A stretch of DNA of 14,283 bases, taken from Bdellovibrionales bacterium. GTDB taxonomy: Bacteria > Bdellovibrionota > Bacteriovoracia > Bacteriovoracales > Bacteriovoracaceae. Positions 1 through 5,626 of the stretch are shown here, in pieces; the stretch's first letter is position 1, and each line of letters starts with the position of its first letter. Under the pieces are notes generated by a model. The model was not told the DNA's origin and made no database searches. It worked only from the letters and a program-made list of their open reading frames with translations. The stretch spans positions 1-14,283 of the forward strand of contig SXUH01000365.1 in NCBI GenBank assembly GCA_005791855.1. The letters are read 5' to 3'. Both the position numbers and the translations under genes were made by a program.

Positions 1-1066
1 CGGCACTAACGAAGGTAACAAAGACGGCACCAACGAAGGTAACAAAGACGGCACTAACGAAGGTAACAAAGACGGCACCAACGAAGGCAACAAAGACGGC
101 AACACTGAAGGCTTGAAGATCCAAGACGGCACAGGCAACGTTCCTCCTCAGCCACAGACCCAACTCGGTACGAGGCCTCGCGTCGTGCCTCAATCGAACA
201 CCCCGACTCCTACTCCGACCGATCCGAATAAAAAGGACGAAACTTCAGAAGACGACAAAACGCCTAAGGTCGAACTCGTCCCCAACGACCTCGGGGCAGA
301 GGTCGAGATCACCGCGACCTTGGAGAACGACGAAGGGTGGACCCTGAAGTGGTACAAGAAGGTCCCGGTGAAGGTCGAGGATCCGAAGCCGGAGGCGGAG
401 AACACCCCGACCGACGACAAGAAACCCGAACCGTCTAGCCCGACCACTCCCACTGAAGAAAAGAAGCCGGAGTTCACGGAGAGCGACTTCACTCCCACTG
501 AACCCAAGAAGCACCTCGAGAAGAAGACAGACCAGCCGGTTGAAATCTGCGCGCGGCTGGAGAAGGACCAAGAGAAGCACGAAAGCAACTGCGTCGAGGT
601 CAAGCTCGGAGAAGAGGCCGGCGGGCCCACCATCAAGCTCAAGGACATCACCGAGAAGAGTGCCGAGAAGACCAAGACCTACCAGGCCGTCACCACCGAG
701 CAGGGTCGCCTCATCATCACCTGGACAAAGAAGGTCACGGTGAAGACGGAAAAAGAAACGTCTTCTCTGGAGAGTAAGCCCGCGGCCCCGACCTACGAGG
801 AGAAGGAAGTCCCGACGGAGCTCCCGAAGGCCGAGGGGGGGAAGGAAGACGAGAGGACCGTCGAGCGGGCCAAGGAACCGTACAAGATCTGCGCCCAGCT
901 CTACGACGAGACGAAGAAGGCGAATGTCGGGAAGGAAGCCTGCGAAGTCGTCCCGAAGCTCGAAGCTCCGAAGCAGCCCGTGGTGGTACCACAGATTGGC
1001 CTGCCTCCCCAGCCTCCGAGGCCGATCATGCCGACCGGCGGCTTCATCCTCAACGGCGTGAGATGA
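1..1066 (+). CDS. 3' end of a large repetitive, Pro/Lys/Glu-rich, probably surface or secreted protein
   Basis: The reading frame is open from the left edge (first full codon at 2) to TGA at 1064-1066, so the start lies outside the window; the TTG at 113 is not a credible start because the same frame continues upstream through the repeats. The visible 354 residues begin with four copies of GTNEGNKD, then a Pro/Thr-rich linker, then a tandem module. Each module copy has a segment with a conserved Trp and the pattern W-x-K-K-V-x-V-K (Trp codons 350 and 722), a charged proline-rich insert, and a segment starting ICA-x-L with a cysteine pair (codons 548/590 and 890/941). The C-terminus is Pro/Gly-rich with no sorting motif that I recognise. 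The pattern suggests a beta-sandwich-like extracellular protein with disulfides, but no family is recognised. It converges on the next gene with no spacing. Confidence 0.8.
   Translation, partial: GTNEGNKDGTNEGNKDGTNEGNKDGTNEGNKDGNTEGLKIQDGTGNVPPQPQTQLGTRPRVVPQSNTPTPTPTDPNKKDETSEDDKTPKVELVPNDLGAEVEITATLENDEGWTLKWYKKVPVKVEDPKPEAENTPTDDKKPEPSSPTTPTEEKKPEFTESDFTPTEPKKHLEKKTDQPVEICARLEKDQEKHESNCVEVKLGEEAGGPTIKLKDITEKSAEKTKTYQAVTTEQGRLIITWTKKVTVKTEKETSSLESKPAAPTYEEKEVPTELPKAEGGKEDERTVERAKEPYKICAQLYDETKKANVGKEACEVVPKLEAPKQPVVVPQIGLPPQPPRPIMPTGGFILNGVR
2..97 (+). repeat. Four tandem 24-bp coding repeats (8-residue unit GTNEGNKD)
   Basis: Units lie at 2-25, 26-49, 50-73 and 74-97 and encode identical peptides. 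They differ only at silent sites: the Thr codon alternates act/acc/act/acc, giving a 48-bp higher-order period, and the fourth unit has ggc instead of ggt. A degenerate unit (GNTEG) follows at 98-112. The array continues off the left edge, so its copy number is unknown. All units are in frame, so copy-number change would alter protein length without a frameshift. Confidence 0.95.
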
Positions 1067-1831
1067 TCAGAAGGTGAAGACGTCTCCGTCGGCGTTCAGG
1101 ATCCGGATCCGCGGATTCTTCTGGGCCGCGAGCTGCTCGACGATGATGCCCTTGTAGTTCGGCTTCAGGTGGGTCAGGATGATGGGAACGTCCTTCGGCA
1201 TCTTCGTGATCTCCGCCCGCATCGAGTCCGGCGTGTGATGGTCCGAGAGGTCGGCCACCTTCTGCATCTCATTGGGGAAGCTCACCTCGGTGAAGATAGC
1301 CTTGAGGTTCTTCACCTTCCGGGCGAACTCCCAGATCCGCTCGGTGGGCCCGGTGTCGCAGGTGAAGAGCAGCGAAGCCCCGCTCCGCTCGATGATGAAC
1401 CCCATGGCGTCCAGGGGGTGGTGGACCTTCACCGGGAGGATCTTGTAGTCCCCGAGCTCGAACTCCTTCTCCGCCTCGATGGCGTTGATGACCATGGTGG
1501 GGTTCGCGGCGTTCGGGAGCACGGTGAAGTCGGGCCAGACCACGTCGTTGAGGAGGTGGTCCTTGATGGCCTTCTTCACCGTCTGGTGGGTGAAGACCTC
1601 GAAGGGCCTGGCCCGGAGGCCGAAGCAGTTGTCGCTCAAAAACGCCAGGTCCTTGATGTGGTCCATGTGGCAGTGGGAGACGAGGATGTTCTCGATCCGG
1701 ATCTGCCCCTCGATGGGCAGGGTCGACGCCGCGGCTCCCGCGTCGAGCAGCAGCCTATCGTCGATGAGAAAAGACGTGGTCGTGTACCCCTTGGCGAGGC
1801 CACCGTGTCCACCGAGAACTTGAACCTTCAT
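1067..1831 (-). CDS. Metallo-beta-lactamase-fold hydrolase, class II 3',5'-cyclic-nucleotide phosphodiesterase-like
   Basis: This is a 254-residue cytosolic protein without a signal peptide. The metal-binding signature is SHCHMDHIKD at residues 52-61 (His53, His55, Asp57, His58). It follows LLDAG at 28-32 and precedes further candidate ligands: HH at about 137-138, the CDTG Asp, and the late LTH His. Length and the SHxHxDH arrangement near residue 53 fit class II cAMP phosphodiesterases, which hydrolyse cAMP or cGMP to the 5'-nucleotide; a tRNase Z-like or other MBL hydrolase is the alternative. The ATG at 1831 gives the expected MKVxVLG first strand. The preceding AGGAGA abuts it with only one base between AGGAG and the ATG, which is tight. 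The gene lies 35 bases downstream of rsmI on the same strand and is probably co-transcribed. Its stop codon touches that of the convergent gene. Confidence 0.7.
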   Translation of the reverse strand: MKVQVLGGHGGLAKGYTTTSFLIDDRLLLDAGAAASTLPIEGQIRIENILVSHCHMDHIKDLAFLSDNCFGLRARPFEVFTHQTVKKAIKDHLLNDVVWPDFTVLPNAANPTMVINAIEAEKEFELGDYKILPVKVHHPLDAMGFIIERSGASLLFTCDTGPTERIWEFARKVKNLKAIFTEVSFPNEMQKVADLSDHHTPDSMRAEITKMPKDVPIILTHLKPNYKGIIVEQLAAQKNPRIRILNADGDVFTF

Positions 1832-1866
1832 TCTCCTATTGTAAGGCGATCCGGAATTCTTTCAAA

Positions 1867-2691
1867 CTAATCTCTATTTTGCCGATTAAGAAGCGAATAG
1901 ATTTCCTTAGTCGGGCGCTCAAGAATGAGGCTCAAAAGCTTCGCCACCTGCTTCGGGGAGGCCCCCGTCTCCAGGATCTCCTGGGCGAGCTGCCGGTGCT
2001 CCCCGCTCGCCGCCCCCCGCTTCTCCGGCTTGTGGAGGAGGAGCACGAACTCGCCCTTCAGGGTCACTTCCTTCTTCCTCTCCTTCCAGTCCCGGGCGCG
2101 GAACCGCAGGGCCTGCTCGAACTTCTTCGAGAGCTCTCGCATCACCGCCACCTCGACCTCGGGGAGGAGCTCCGAGAGCTCATCCAAGGTCTCGTCGATC
2201 CGCGTGGGAGCTTCGAAGAAGATGTGCGTTCCGTAGCCGGCCTCCTCGAAGATCTTCCCTCGCTTGCCGGACTCCCGCGGCAGGAAGCCGTGGAACTGGA
2301 ACGGGATCGGGGGCAGGCCCGAGAGCTCGAGGGCCATGATGGGGGCCGAGACGCCGGAGTACGACTCGATCTTAAGGCCCCGTTTCTGCGCTTCGACGAC
2401 CAGGGGGAAGGCGGGATCGGAGACGATGGGGCTCCCCGCCTCCGAGGCGACGTGGAGGTCGCTGGACTCGGCGAGCTCGAGGAGCCGTCCCACCTGGCCC
2501 GGCTCGGACTGGTCGTGCAGCGAGAGGATCTTCTTCCCCGAGACGCCGATCCCCAGGTGCCCGAGGAGGTCCTTGAATACCCGAGTGTCCTCCACCGCGA
2601 AGAGGCTCCCGGTGGTCAGGGCCTCGAGCACCCGCGGAGTTAGGTCGCCGAGGTTACCGATCGGAGTGTTCAACAGAATTATTTTCCCCAC
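1867..2691 (-). CDS. rsmI: 16S rRNA (cytidine1402-2'-O)-methyltransferase RsmI
   Basis: This is a 274-residue protein of the SAM-dependent tetrapyrrole-methylase fold that 2'-O-methylates C1402 in the decoding centre of 16S rRNA. Family motifs in order: TPIGNLGDLTPR (9-20), VEDTR (33-37), LHDQSE (58-63), SEAGSPIVSDP (83-93, usually S-D-A-G-[TM]-P), a GVSAP segment with ALELSGLP, FHGFLP, FFEAPTR, and RELSKKFE. Length is normal for the family. The start is GTG at 2691, preceded by AGGGG with a six-base spacer; no in-frame ATG fits the conserved N-terminus better. It is divergent from the STAS gene and probably co-transcribed with the phosphodiesterase-like gene downstream. Confidence 0.95.
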   Translation of the reverse strand: MGKIILLNTPIGNLGDLTPRVLEALTTGSLFAVEDTRVFKDLLGHLGIGVSGKKILSLHDQSEPGQVGRLLELAESSDLHVASEAGSPIVSDPAFPLVVEAQKRGLKIESYSGVSAPIMALELSGLPPIPFQFHGFLPRESGKRGKIFEEAGYGTHIFFEAPTRIDETLDELSELLPEVEVAVMRELSKKFEQALRFRARDWKERKKEVTLKGEFVLLLHKPEKRGAASGEHRQLAQEILETGASPKQVAKLLSLILERPTKEIYSLLNRQNRD

Positions 2692-2711
2692 ACTAAACCC
2701 CTTTCTGGTCT

Positions 2712-2723
2712 CATGTTAACATG
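2712..2723. promoter_or_regulatory. Perfect 12-bp palindrome between divergent rsmI and STAS genes
   Basis: CATGTTAACATG is a perfect dyad in the 66-base gap between the rsmI GTG and the STAS ATG. It could be an operator shared by the divergent promoters. No convincing -35/-10 pair was found around it, and a 12-bp palindrome can arise by chance, so this is a weak call. Confidence 0.25.
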
Positions 2724-2757
2724 GTCTGGCAGGGCAAACACCAAGGAGAAGACCCCC

Positions 2758-3153
2758 ATGAGTATGAAGGCCAACGTTCACCGCGACGCCAATGGAAATA
2801 TTATCGTTCATATGGAAGGGGATTTGAACTACGATCACAGCCTCCCGCTCAGAAATGAGCTGCAGAACATCGCTAACGCGAACCCGCATGCCAAGATCAC
2901 CATCAACCTGGCGGCCATCGACTTCGTCGGCGCCTCCGGGATCGGCCACTTCGTGGAGACCGTGAAGGCCCTCAAGGAAGGCCGGAGGTCCAACGTGCGC
3001 CTCTCCAACGTGAAGCCGGAGTTCCTGAAGATCTTCAAGCTCTACTCCCTCAACGAAGCGGACTACGTGGCCGAGCTCATGGACTTCGACAACGACGACA
3101 CGGAGAACCTCAACACCCGGTTCGGGAACCGCGCGCAGACCTTCGAGAACTAG
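2758..3153 (+). CDS. STAS-domain protein (anti-sigma factor antagonist/SpoIIAA-like), variant phosphorylation site
   Basis: The protein has 131 residues. The start is chosen at ATG 2758 because AAGGAG (2743-2748) sits nine bases upstream; an in-frame ATG at 2713 would add 15 residues but has no such site. The single STAS fold is recognisable: an IIVHMEGDLNYDHS strand and loop, an ITINLAAIDFVGASGIGHF core (residues 47-65), and a VRLSNVKPEFLKIFKLYSL helix region. The acidic tail continues 25-30 residues past the domain. Family members bind anti-sigma kinases or other switch partners and are controlled by Ser/Thr phosphorylation. The usual D-S-S-G segment is G58-A59-S60-G61 here, so the position of SpoIIAA Ser58 is Ala and only the neighbouring Ser remains. 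No anti-sigma kinase or sigma factor gene lies next to it, so its partner is unknown. It stands alone and ends at a terminator 26 bases past its stop codon. Confidence 0.85.
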   Translation: MSMKANVHRDANGNIIVHMEGDLNYDHSLPLRNELQNIANANPHAKITINLAAIDFVGASGIGHFVETVKALKEGRRSNVRLSNVKPEFLKIFKLYSLNEADYVAELMDFDNDDTENLNTRFGNRAQTFEN

Positions 3154-3653
3154 AAATTCATCTGGAAGAGATTTATGTGAAGAGGAGGCATCCGACCTCC
3201 TCTTTGTCTTTCTGACTTCAGCGTGAACGACTGGTTGTGGAACTTCTCCTGGAGCACCTGGAACCGGTCGAAGAACCCGCCGCGGGTGTCCTCGTCCTCG
3301 TCCTTCGAGCCCCCTTCGTCGTCCTGGTACTCGTCGCCGTAGAGGTCCGAGGATTCCTTGTACACCGACGAATCGTCTTCGTAGCTTCCCCGCCGCTGGT
3401 GGTGGGACGCGAGGATGTAGGTTCCGAAGAGGATCCCGGAGTAGAGCCCGAGGGACGCACCCTGGGCCACCGCTCTGGTGGATCCGCCGAAGGCCATGGA
3501 GGCCACGCCGAGGAGCGCTCCCCCGGCCGTCCCGTAGCCCACCATGGTGAGGAAGGCACGGGCCTTCACCGGCAGCTCTGCTCTGGCTTCGTTTGGCTTC
3601 AGGGCAGCGAGGGTGAAGACGGCGATGAAAAGCGCGACAAGGTATTTTCTCAT
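3150..3653 (-). CDS. Small exported membrane protein with Gly-rich hydrophobic segments and an acidic domain
   Basis: This is a 167-residue protein of unknown function. An N-terminal signal peptide (MRKYLVALFIAVFTLAAL..., likely cut after ARA near residue 25) is followed by two glycine-rich hydrophobic stretches (about 33-56 and 65-82) resembling a glycine-zipper hairpin. After them come a strongly acidic region (about 90-122, many Asp/Glu/Tyr) and a basic tail. It is probably an envelope or inner-membrane protein. The start ATG at 3653 fits the signal peptide but has no clear Shine-Dalgarno. Its stop codon overlaps that of the convergent STAS gene (CTAG, 3150-3153), and its last codons contain the STAS terminator hairpin. 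It lies 44 bases downstream of the yraN-like gene and may be the distal gene of that transcript. Confidence 0.75.
   Translation of the reverse strand: MRKYLVALFIAVFTLAALKPNEARAELPVKARAFLTMVGYGTAGGALLGVASMAFGGSTRAVAQGASLGLYSGILFGTYILASHHQRRGSYEDDSSVYKESSDLYGDEYQDDEGGSKDEDEDTRGGFFDRFQVLQEKFHNQSFTLKSERQRGGRMPPLHINLFQMNF
3180..3210 (+). terminator. Factor-independent terminator of the STAS gene
   Basis: A perfect 9-bp stem AAGAGGAGG/CCTCCTCTT (3180-3188 with 3196-3204) closes a seven-base loop and runs into a T-rich stretch (TTTGTCTTT) on the plus strand, 26 bases after the STAS stop codon. On the minus strand no T tract follows, so it serves plus-strand transcription. It lies wholly inside the coding region of the convergent gene. 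Confidence 0.75.
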
Positions 3654-3672
3654 GATTCTAGGGTAATGAATG

Positions 3673-3689
3673 TTTGCACTTTTTGCAAA
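3673..3689. repeat. Short inverted repeat between the yraN-like gene and the exported-protein gene
   Basis: TTTGCA (3673-3678) and TGCAAA (3684-3689) flank a five-base spacer in the 44-base AT-rich gap. On the minus strand a TTGCAA hexamer lies 17 bases before TACCCT, a poor promoter match. This could be an operator or promoter element for the downstream gene, but the evidence is weak. Confidence 0.25.
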
Positions 3690-3697
3690 ACAAAGTG

Positions 3698-3964
3698 TTA
3701 TCCGACCAGACCGGTAAGCCTTGTCCGCGCTCCGAAGAGGGCCGCGAGAAACCGCATGGAGTGGTGGATCCTCTTCTTCTGTCCCCGCTCGAGGGCTTCG
3801 GTTCCGGTGGTCGAACTCTTCACCTCGGTGACCTCGAGGATCCAGCCGTCACGGTCCCGGGCGAGCCGCAGGAGATCGAGCTGACCCAGGTTCCGCGACC
3901 GGAGGAGCTGGCTGGAGACGAGGACTGGGAGAGCGGTGCCGTGGAAGAGCCGCGAAGCCTTCAC
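3698..3964 (-). CDS. Short YraN/UPF0102-like PD-(D/E)xK nuclease-fold protein
   Basis: The reading frame is open upstream through rnhB, but the composition there is that of an rnhB shadow. The sensible start is GTG at 3964, one base after the rnhB stop codon, giving 88 residues; a start just inside rnhB cannot be excluded. The core reads LGQLDLLRLARD followed by WILEVTEVKSS, matching the G-E-I-D-L ... V-E-V-K nuclease core of UPF0102, with the motif Glu replaced by Gln. A K-K-R-I-H-H-S-M helix follows, like the usual K-q-r-R-l segment. UPF0102 proteins are usually about 115-130 residues, so this one lacks part of the N-terminal helix. Position directly after rnhB is the typical place for yraN and supports the call. 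Function in the family is poorly defined. Confidence 0.6.
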   Translation of the reverse strand: MKASRLFHGTALPVLVSSQLLRSRNLGQLDLLRLARDRDGWILEVTEVKSSTTGTEALERGQKKRIHHSMRFLAALFGARTRLTGLVG

Positions 3965-3965
3965 C

Positions 3966-4673
3966 TCAAGGTCGTACCCCGAGGCATTCCTTGACGCCGT
4001 TGAAGGTCTTCCGGTGGATGGGACACGGGCCGAACTCCCGGATCGCCTTCTTGTGTTCTCTGGTTGGGTAGCCATAGTTACTGTCGAATCCGTACTGCGG
4101 GTAGAGGTCGTGCATCCGCCGCATGAACGAGTCGCGCTTCTCCTTGGCGATGATGGACGCAAGGCCAATGAGCAGCGACTTCGAATCCCCCTTGACGAGC
4201 GGGATCTCGGTCCACGGCGACTTCTTCCTACCCCAGCGGAGCTTCAGGTGGCCATCGATGAGGATGGTGGTTTGCTTCTTTTGCGCAAGCGAAAGGAAGG
4301 TCGCCGCCTCCCGCATGCCTCGCAGGCTCGCGGCCAGGATGTTCTCCCGGTCGATCGTCTCGTGGCACATCTCCCAGGTGACGTAGCTCACGGAGATGCC
4401 CTTGCAGTCGAGACTCCCCTGCTCCCGGTACGGGATGAGCTCGCGGATGCCGAGCTTCCTTAGGACCTTGAGCCGCTCCTCGGTGGTGAGCTTCTTCGAA
4501 TCCTTGATGCCCTTGGGTTTGAGGAACTTCAACAGGGCCCGGAGGCAGGCCTCGTCTTCGATCCAGACCTTGACCGCGCCGATGACCACGGGCCCGCCCA
4601 GAGGGCCCCGGCCGACCTCGTCCACCGCGAGGAGCTCGCAGGGAAAATTCTTAATGAGTTTGAGCTCGATCAT
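3966..4673 (-). CDS. rnhB: Ribonuclease HII
   Basis: This 235-residue cytosolic enzyme cleaves the RNA strand of RNA-DNA hybrids and nicks 5' of single ribonucleotides embedded in DNA. Visible family motifs: AVDEVGRGPLGGPV (16-29, catalytic Asp18 and Glu19), IKDSKKLT, ILIDGHLKL (third acidic residue), then KGDSKS with ASIIAKEKRD carrying the fourth acidic residue, and Y-G-F-D-S-N-x-G-Y-x-T-x-x-H near the C-terminus. Length is normal. ATG 4673 lies two bases after the TAG of the beta-barrel gene; there is no good Shine-Dalgarno, so expression probably relies on translational coupling. The yraN-like gene follows one base after its stop codon. Confidence 0.96.
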   Translation of the reverse strand: MIELKLIKNFPCELLAVDEVGRGPLGGPVVIGAVKVWIEDEACLRALLKFLKPKGIKDSKKLTTEERLKVLRKLGIRELIPYREQGSLDCKGISVSYVTWEMCHETIDRENILAASLRGMREAATFLSLAQKKQTTILIDGHLKLRWGRKKSPWTEIPLVKGDSKSLLIGLASIIAKEKRDSFMRRMHDLYPQYGFDSNYGYPTREHKKAIREFGPCPIHRKTFNGVKECLGVRP

Positions 4674-4675
4674 AC

Positions 4676-5488
4676 CTAGAAAGTGTAGCCGAGATTCACG
4701 CCGAAGAGAACGAATGTCGGGATGTTGTTGAAGGCGGAGATCACGTCCCTCACGTCTCCCCGATCACCGCTGTCGGAGATGCTCCCGAGGACCCGGTCCT
4801 CCACCTTCGTCTCGACCAGCGGGATGTTGATCCTCGCCCAGTCCACACCGAGGGTGAAGCCGCTCTTCCATTGCCAGCGGTTCCCCACCCCCGTGGCAAG
4901 TCCCAGGCCCTCGACCTTGAAGCCCACGTCGGAGGTGTTGCTCACGTTGTTCAGGATCGACCCTCCGAGTTCGGCGTCGAACTTGTTATAGTAGGGTCCG
5001 ACGAGGACGTGGAAGGAGTTACCGAAGTACCGGCGGGCCGCGAGGGTGAACCGCTTCTCGGAGATCTCCCCGAGCTCGACCCCCGGGACCGGGTCGCTCA
5101 GGCTGGACCAGGCGTACTCCAGTTCCACCGACCAGTTCTCATTGAAGATGTGCGTGTAGGAAACGGTCTTCTTCGACGGGAGCCAGGAGGTGATGAGCTG
5201 GTACCCGACCAGGACCGTGCCGGTGGAGTGGTCGCGCTTCTGCTTGGTCGACCGGAGGAAGGGCCCCGCTCCGGAGCCGGTGCTCGTGGGGGCCGGATCA
5301 GCGACGCCGGCGGCGGTCTCATCCACCCTCCCGGCCTCCTTCACGGTCGCTTCGATCTCGGAATTCGCCTTCGGCGCTACCGTGGGAACGTTCGAAGAGT
5401 CTTCCGAAGGAAAGGGCTTCACCATCGACGGAAGTTCCTGAGCGGCGGCGGCCTGGGCGAGCATGAGCAGCGCGAGTAGGTATTTCAT
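4676..5488 (-). CDS. Predicted small outer-membrane beta-barrel protein
   Basis: This is a 270-residue protein. It has a short signal peptide (MKYLLALLMLAQAAAA, cut before QE), then a disordered Ser/Thr/Pro/Glu-rich linker (about 17-85). From there to the end it shows alternating polar/aromatic strands, for example TVLVGYQLI, KTVSYTHIF, WSVELEYAW, KRFTLAARRYF and FHVLVGPYY. The terminal strand FGVNLGYTF ends in Phe, as expected for BAM-dependent outer-membrane proteins. About eight strands can be counted, suggesting an OmpW/OmpA-size barrel; no family is recognised with confidence. ATG 5488 has AAGGAG eight bases upstream (5497-5502 on the complementary strand). The gene follows the rplS terminator, so it needs its own promoter, and it sits between rplS and rnhB, which are usually close neighbours. 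Confidence 0.75.
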   Translation of the reverse strand: MKYLLALLMLAQAAAAQELPSMVKPFPSEDSSNVPTVAPKANSEIEATVKEAGRVDETAAGVADPAPTSTGSGAGPFLRSTKQKRDHSTGTVLVGYQLITSWLPSKKTVSYTHIFNENWSVELEYAWSSLSDPVPGVELGEISEKRFTLAARRYFGNSFHVLVGPYYNKFDAELGGSILNNVSNTSDVGFKVEGLGLATGVGNRWQWKSGFTLGVDWARINIPLVETKVEDRVLGSISDSGDRGDVRDVISAFNNIPTFVLFGVNLGYTF

Positions 5489-5511
5489 TTTGTAATCTCC
5501 TTCAAAAGAAA

Positions 5512-5563
5512 GTACGCCGACTCTCGGCTCCTCGCCTCGGTACGAAGTACTTCGTCGGCATAC
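5512..5563 (-). promoter_or_regulatory. Potential structured leader upstream of the beta-barrel gene
   Basis: On the minus strand GTATGCCGAC (5563-5554) can pair with GTCGGCGTAC (5521-5512) in a 10-bp stem with one G-U pair. The stem encloses 32 bases that include most of a 14-bp palindrome (5542-5555) and CTCGG-type short repeats. It lies between the rplS terminator and the Shine-Dalgarno of the beta-barrel gene. It could be an mRNA leader structure. The promoter that would place it inside the transcript was not found. Confidence 0.35.
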
Positions 5564-5579
5564 ATCACATCCTGTGAAT

Positions 5580-5609
5580 AAAAAAAAGGGCCCTTAAAAG
5601 GGCCCTTTT
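5580..5609 (-). terminator. Factor-independent terminator after rplS
   Basis: The stem GGGCCC flanked by AAAA/TTTT forms 10 perfect base pairs (5584-5593 with 5600-5609) around a six-base loop. On the minus strand it ends in eight consecutive T (5587-5580), some shared with the stem. It starts 17 bases after the rplS stop codon. On the plus strand the T run is shorter and no plus-strand gene ends here. Confidence 0.9.
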
Positions 5610-5626
5610 CTTGAAAACGTTTTTGA

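Noticed and set aside
1..112. CRISPR-like direct repeats at the left edge
   Set aside because: The 24-bp units are contiguous without spacers and stay in one open reading frame; they are coding repeats.
1099..1116. GGATCCGGATCC and ATCCGCGGAT palindromes
   Set aside because: They lie in conserved coding sequence of the phosphodiesterase-like gene, have no T tract, and are expected from GC-rich codon use.
1169..1870. Plus-strand open frame opposite the phosphodiesterase-like gene
   Set aside because: It is a shadow of the minus-strand gene, with repetitive Leu/Asp/Glu/Val/Gly composition and no family features.
3898..3964. Possible frameshift at the rnhB end fusing rnhB with the yraN-like gene
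   Set aside because: RNase HII is complete and of normal length at its stop codon, and separate adjacent genes are the usual arrangement.
3965..4168. Long N-terminal extension of the yraN-like gene
   Set aside because: It lies in the rnhB gene in another frame and is Ser/Thr/Arg-rich shadow sequence; the family core begins after the rnhB stop codon.
5565..5577. TCACA-N3-TGTGA dyad resembling a CRP site
   Set aside because: The half-sites are in the reverse order (CRP sites are TGTGA-N6-TCACA) and the spacing is wrong.
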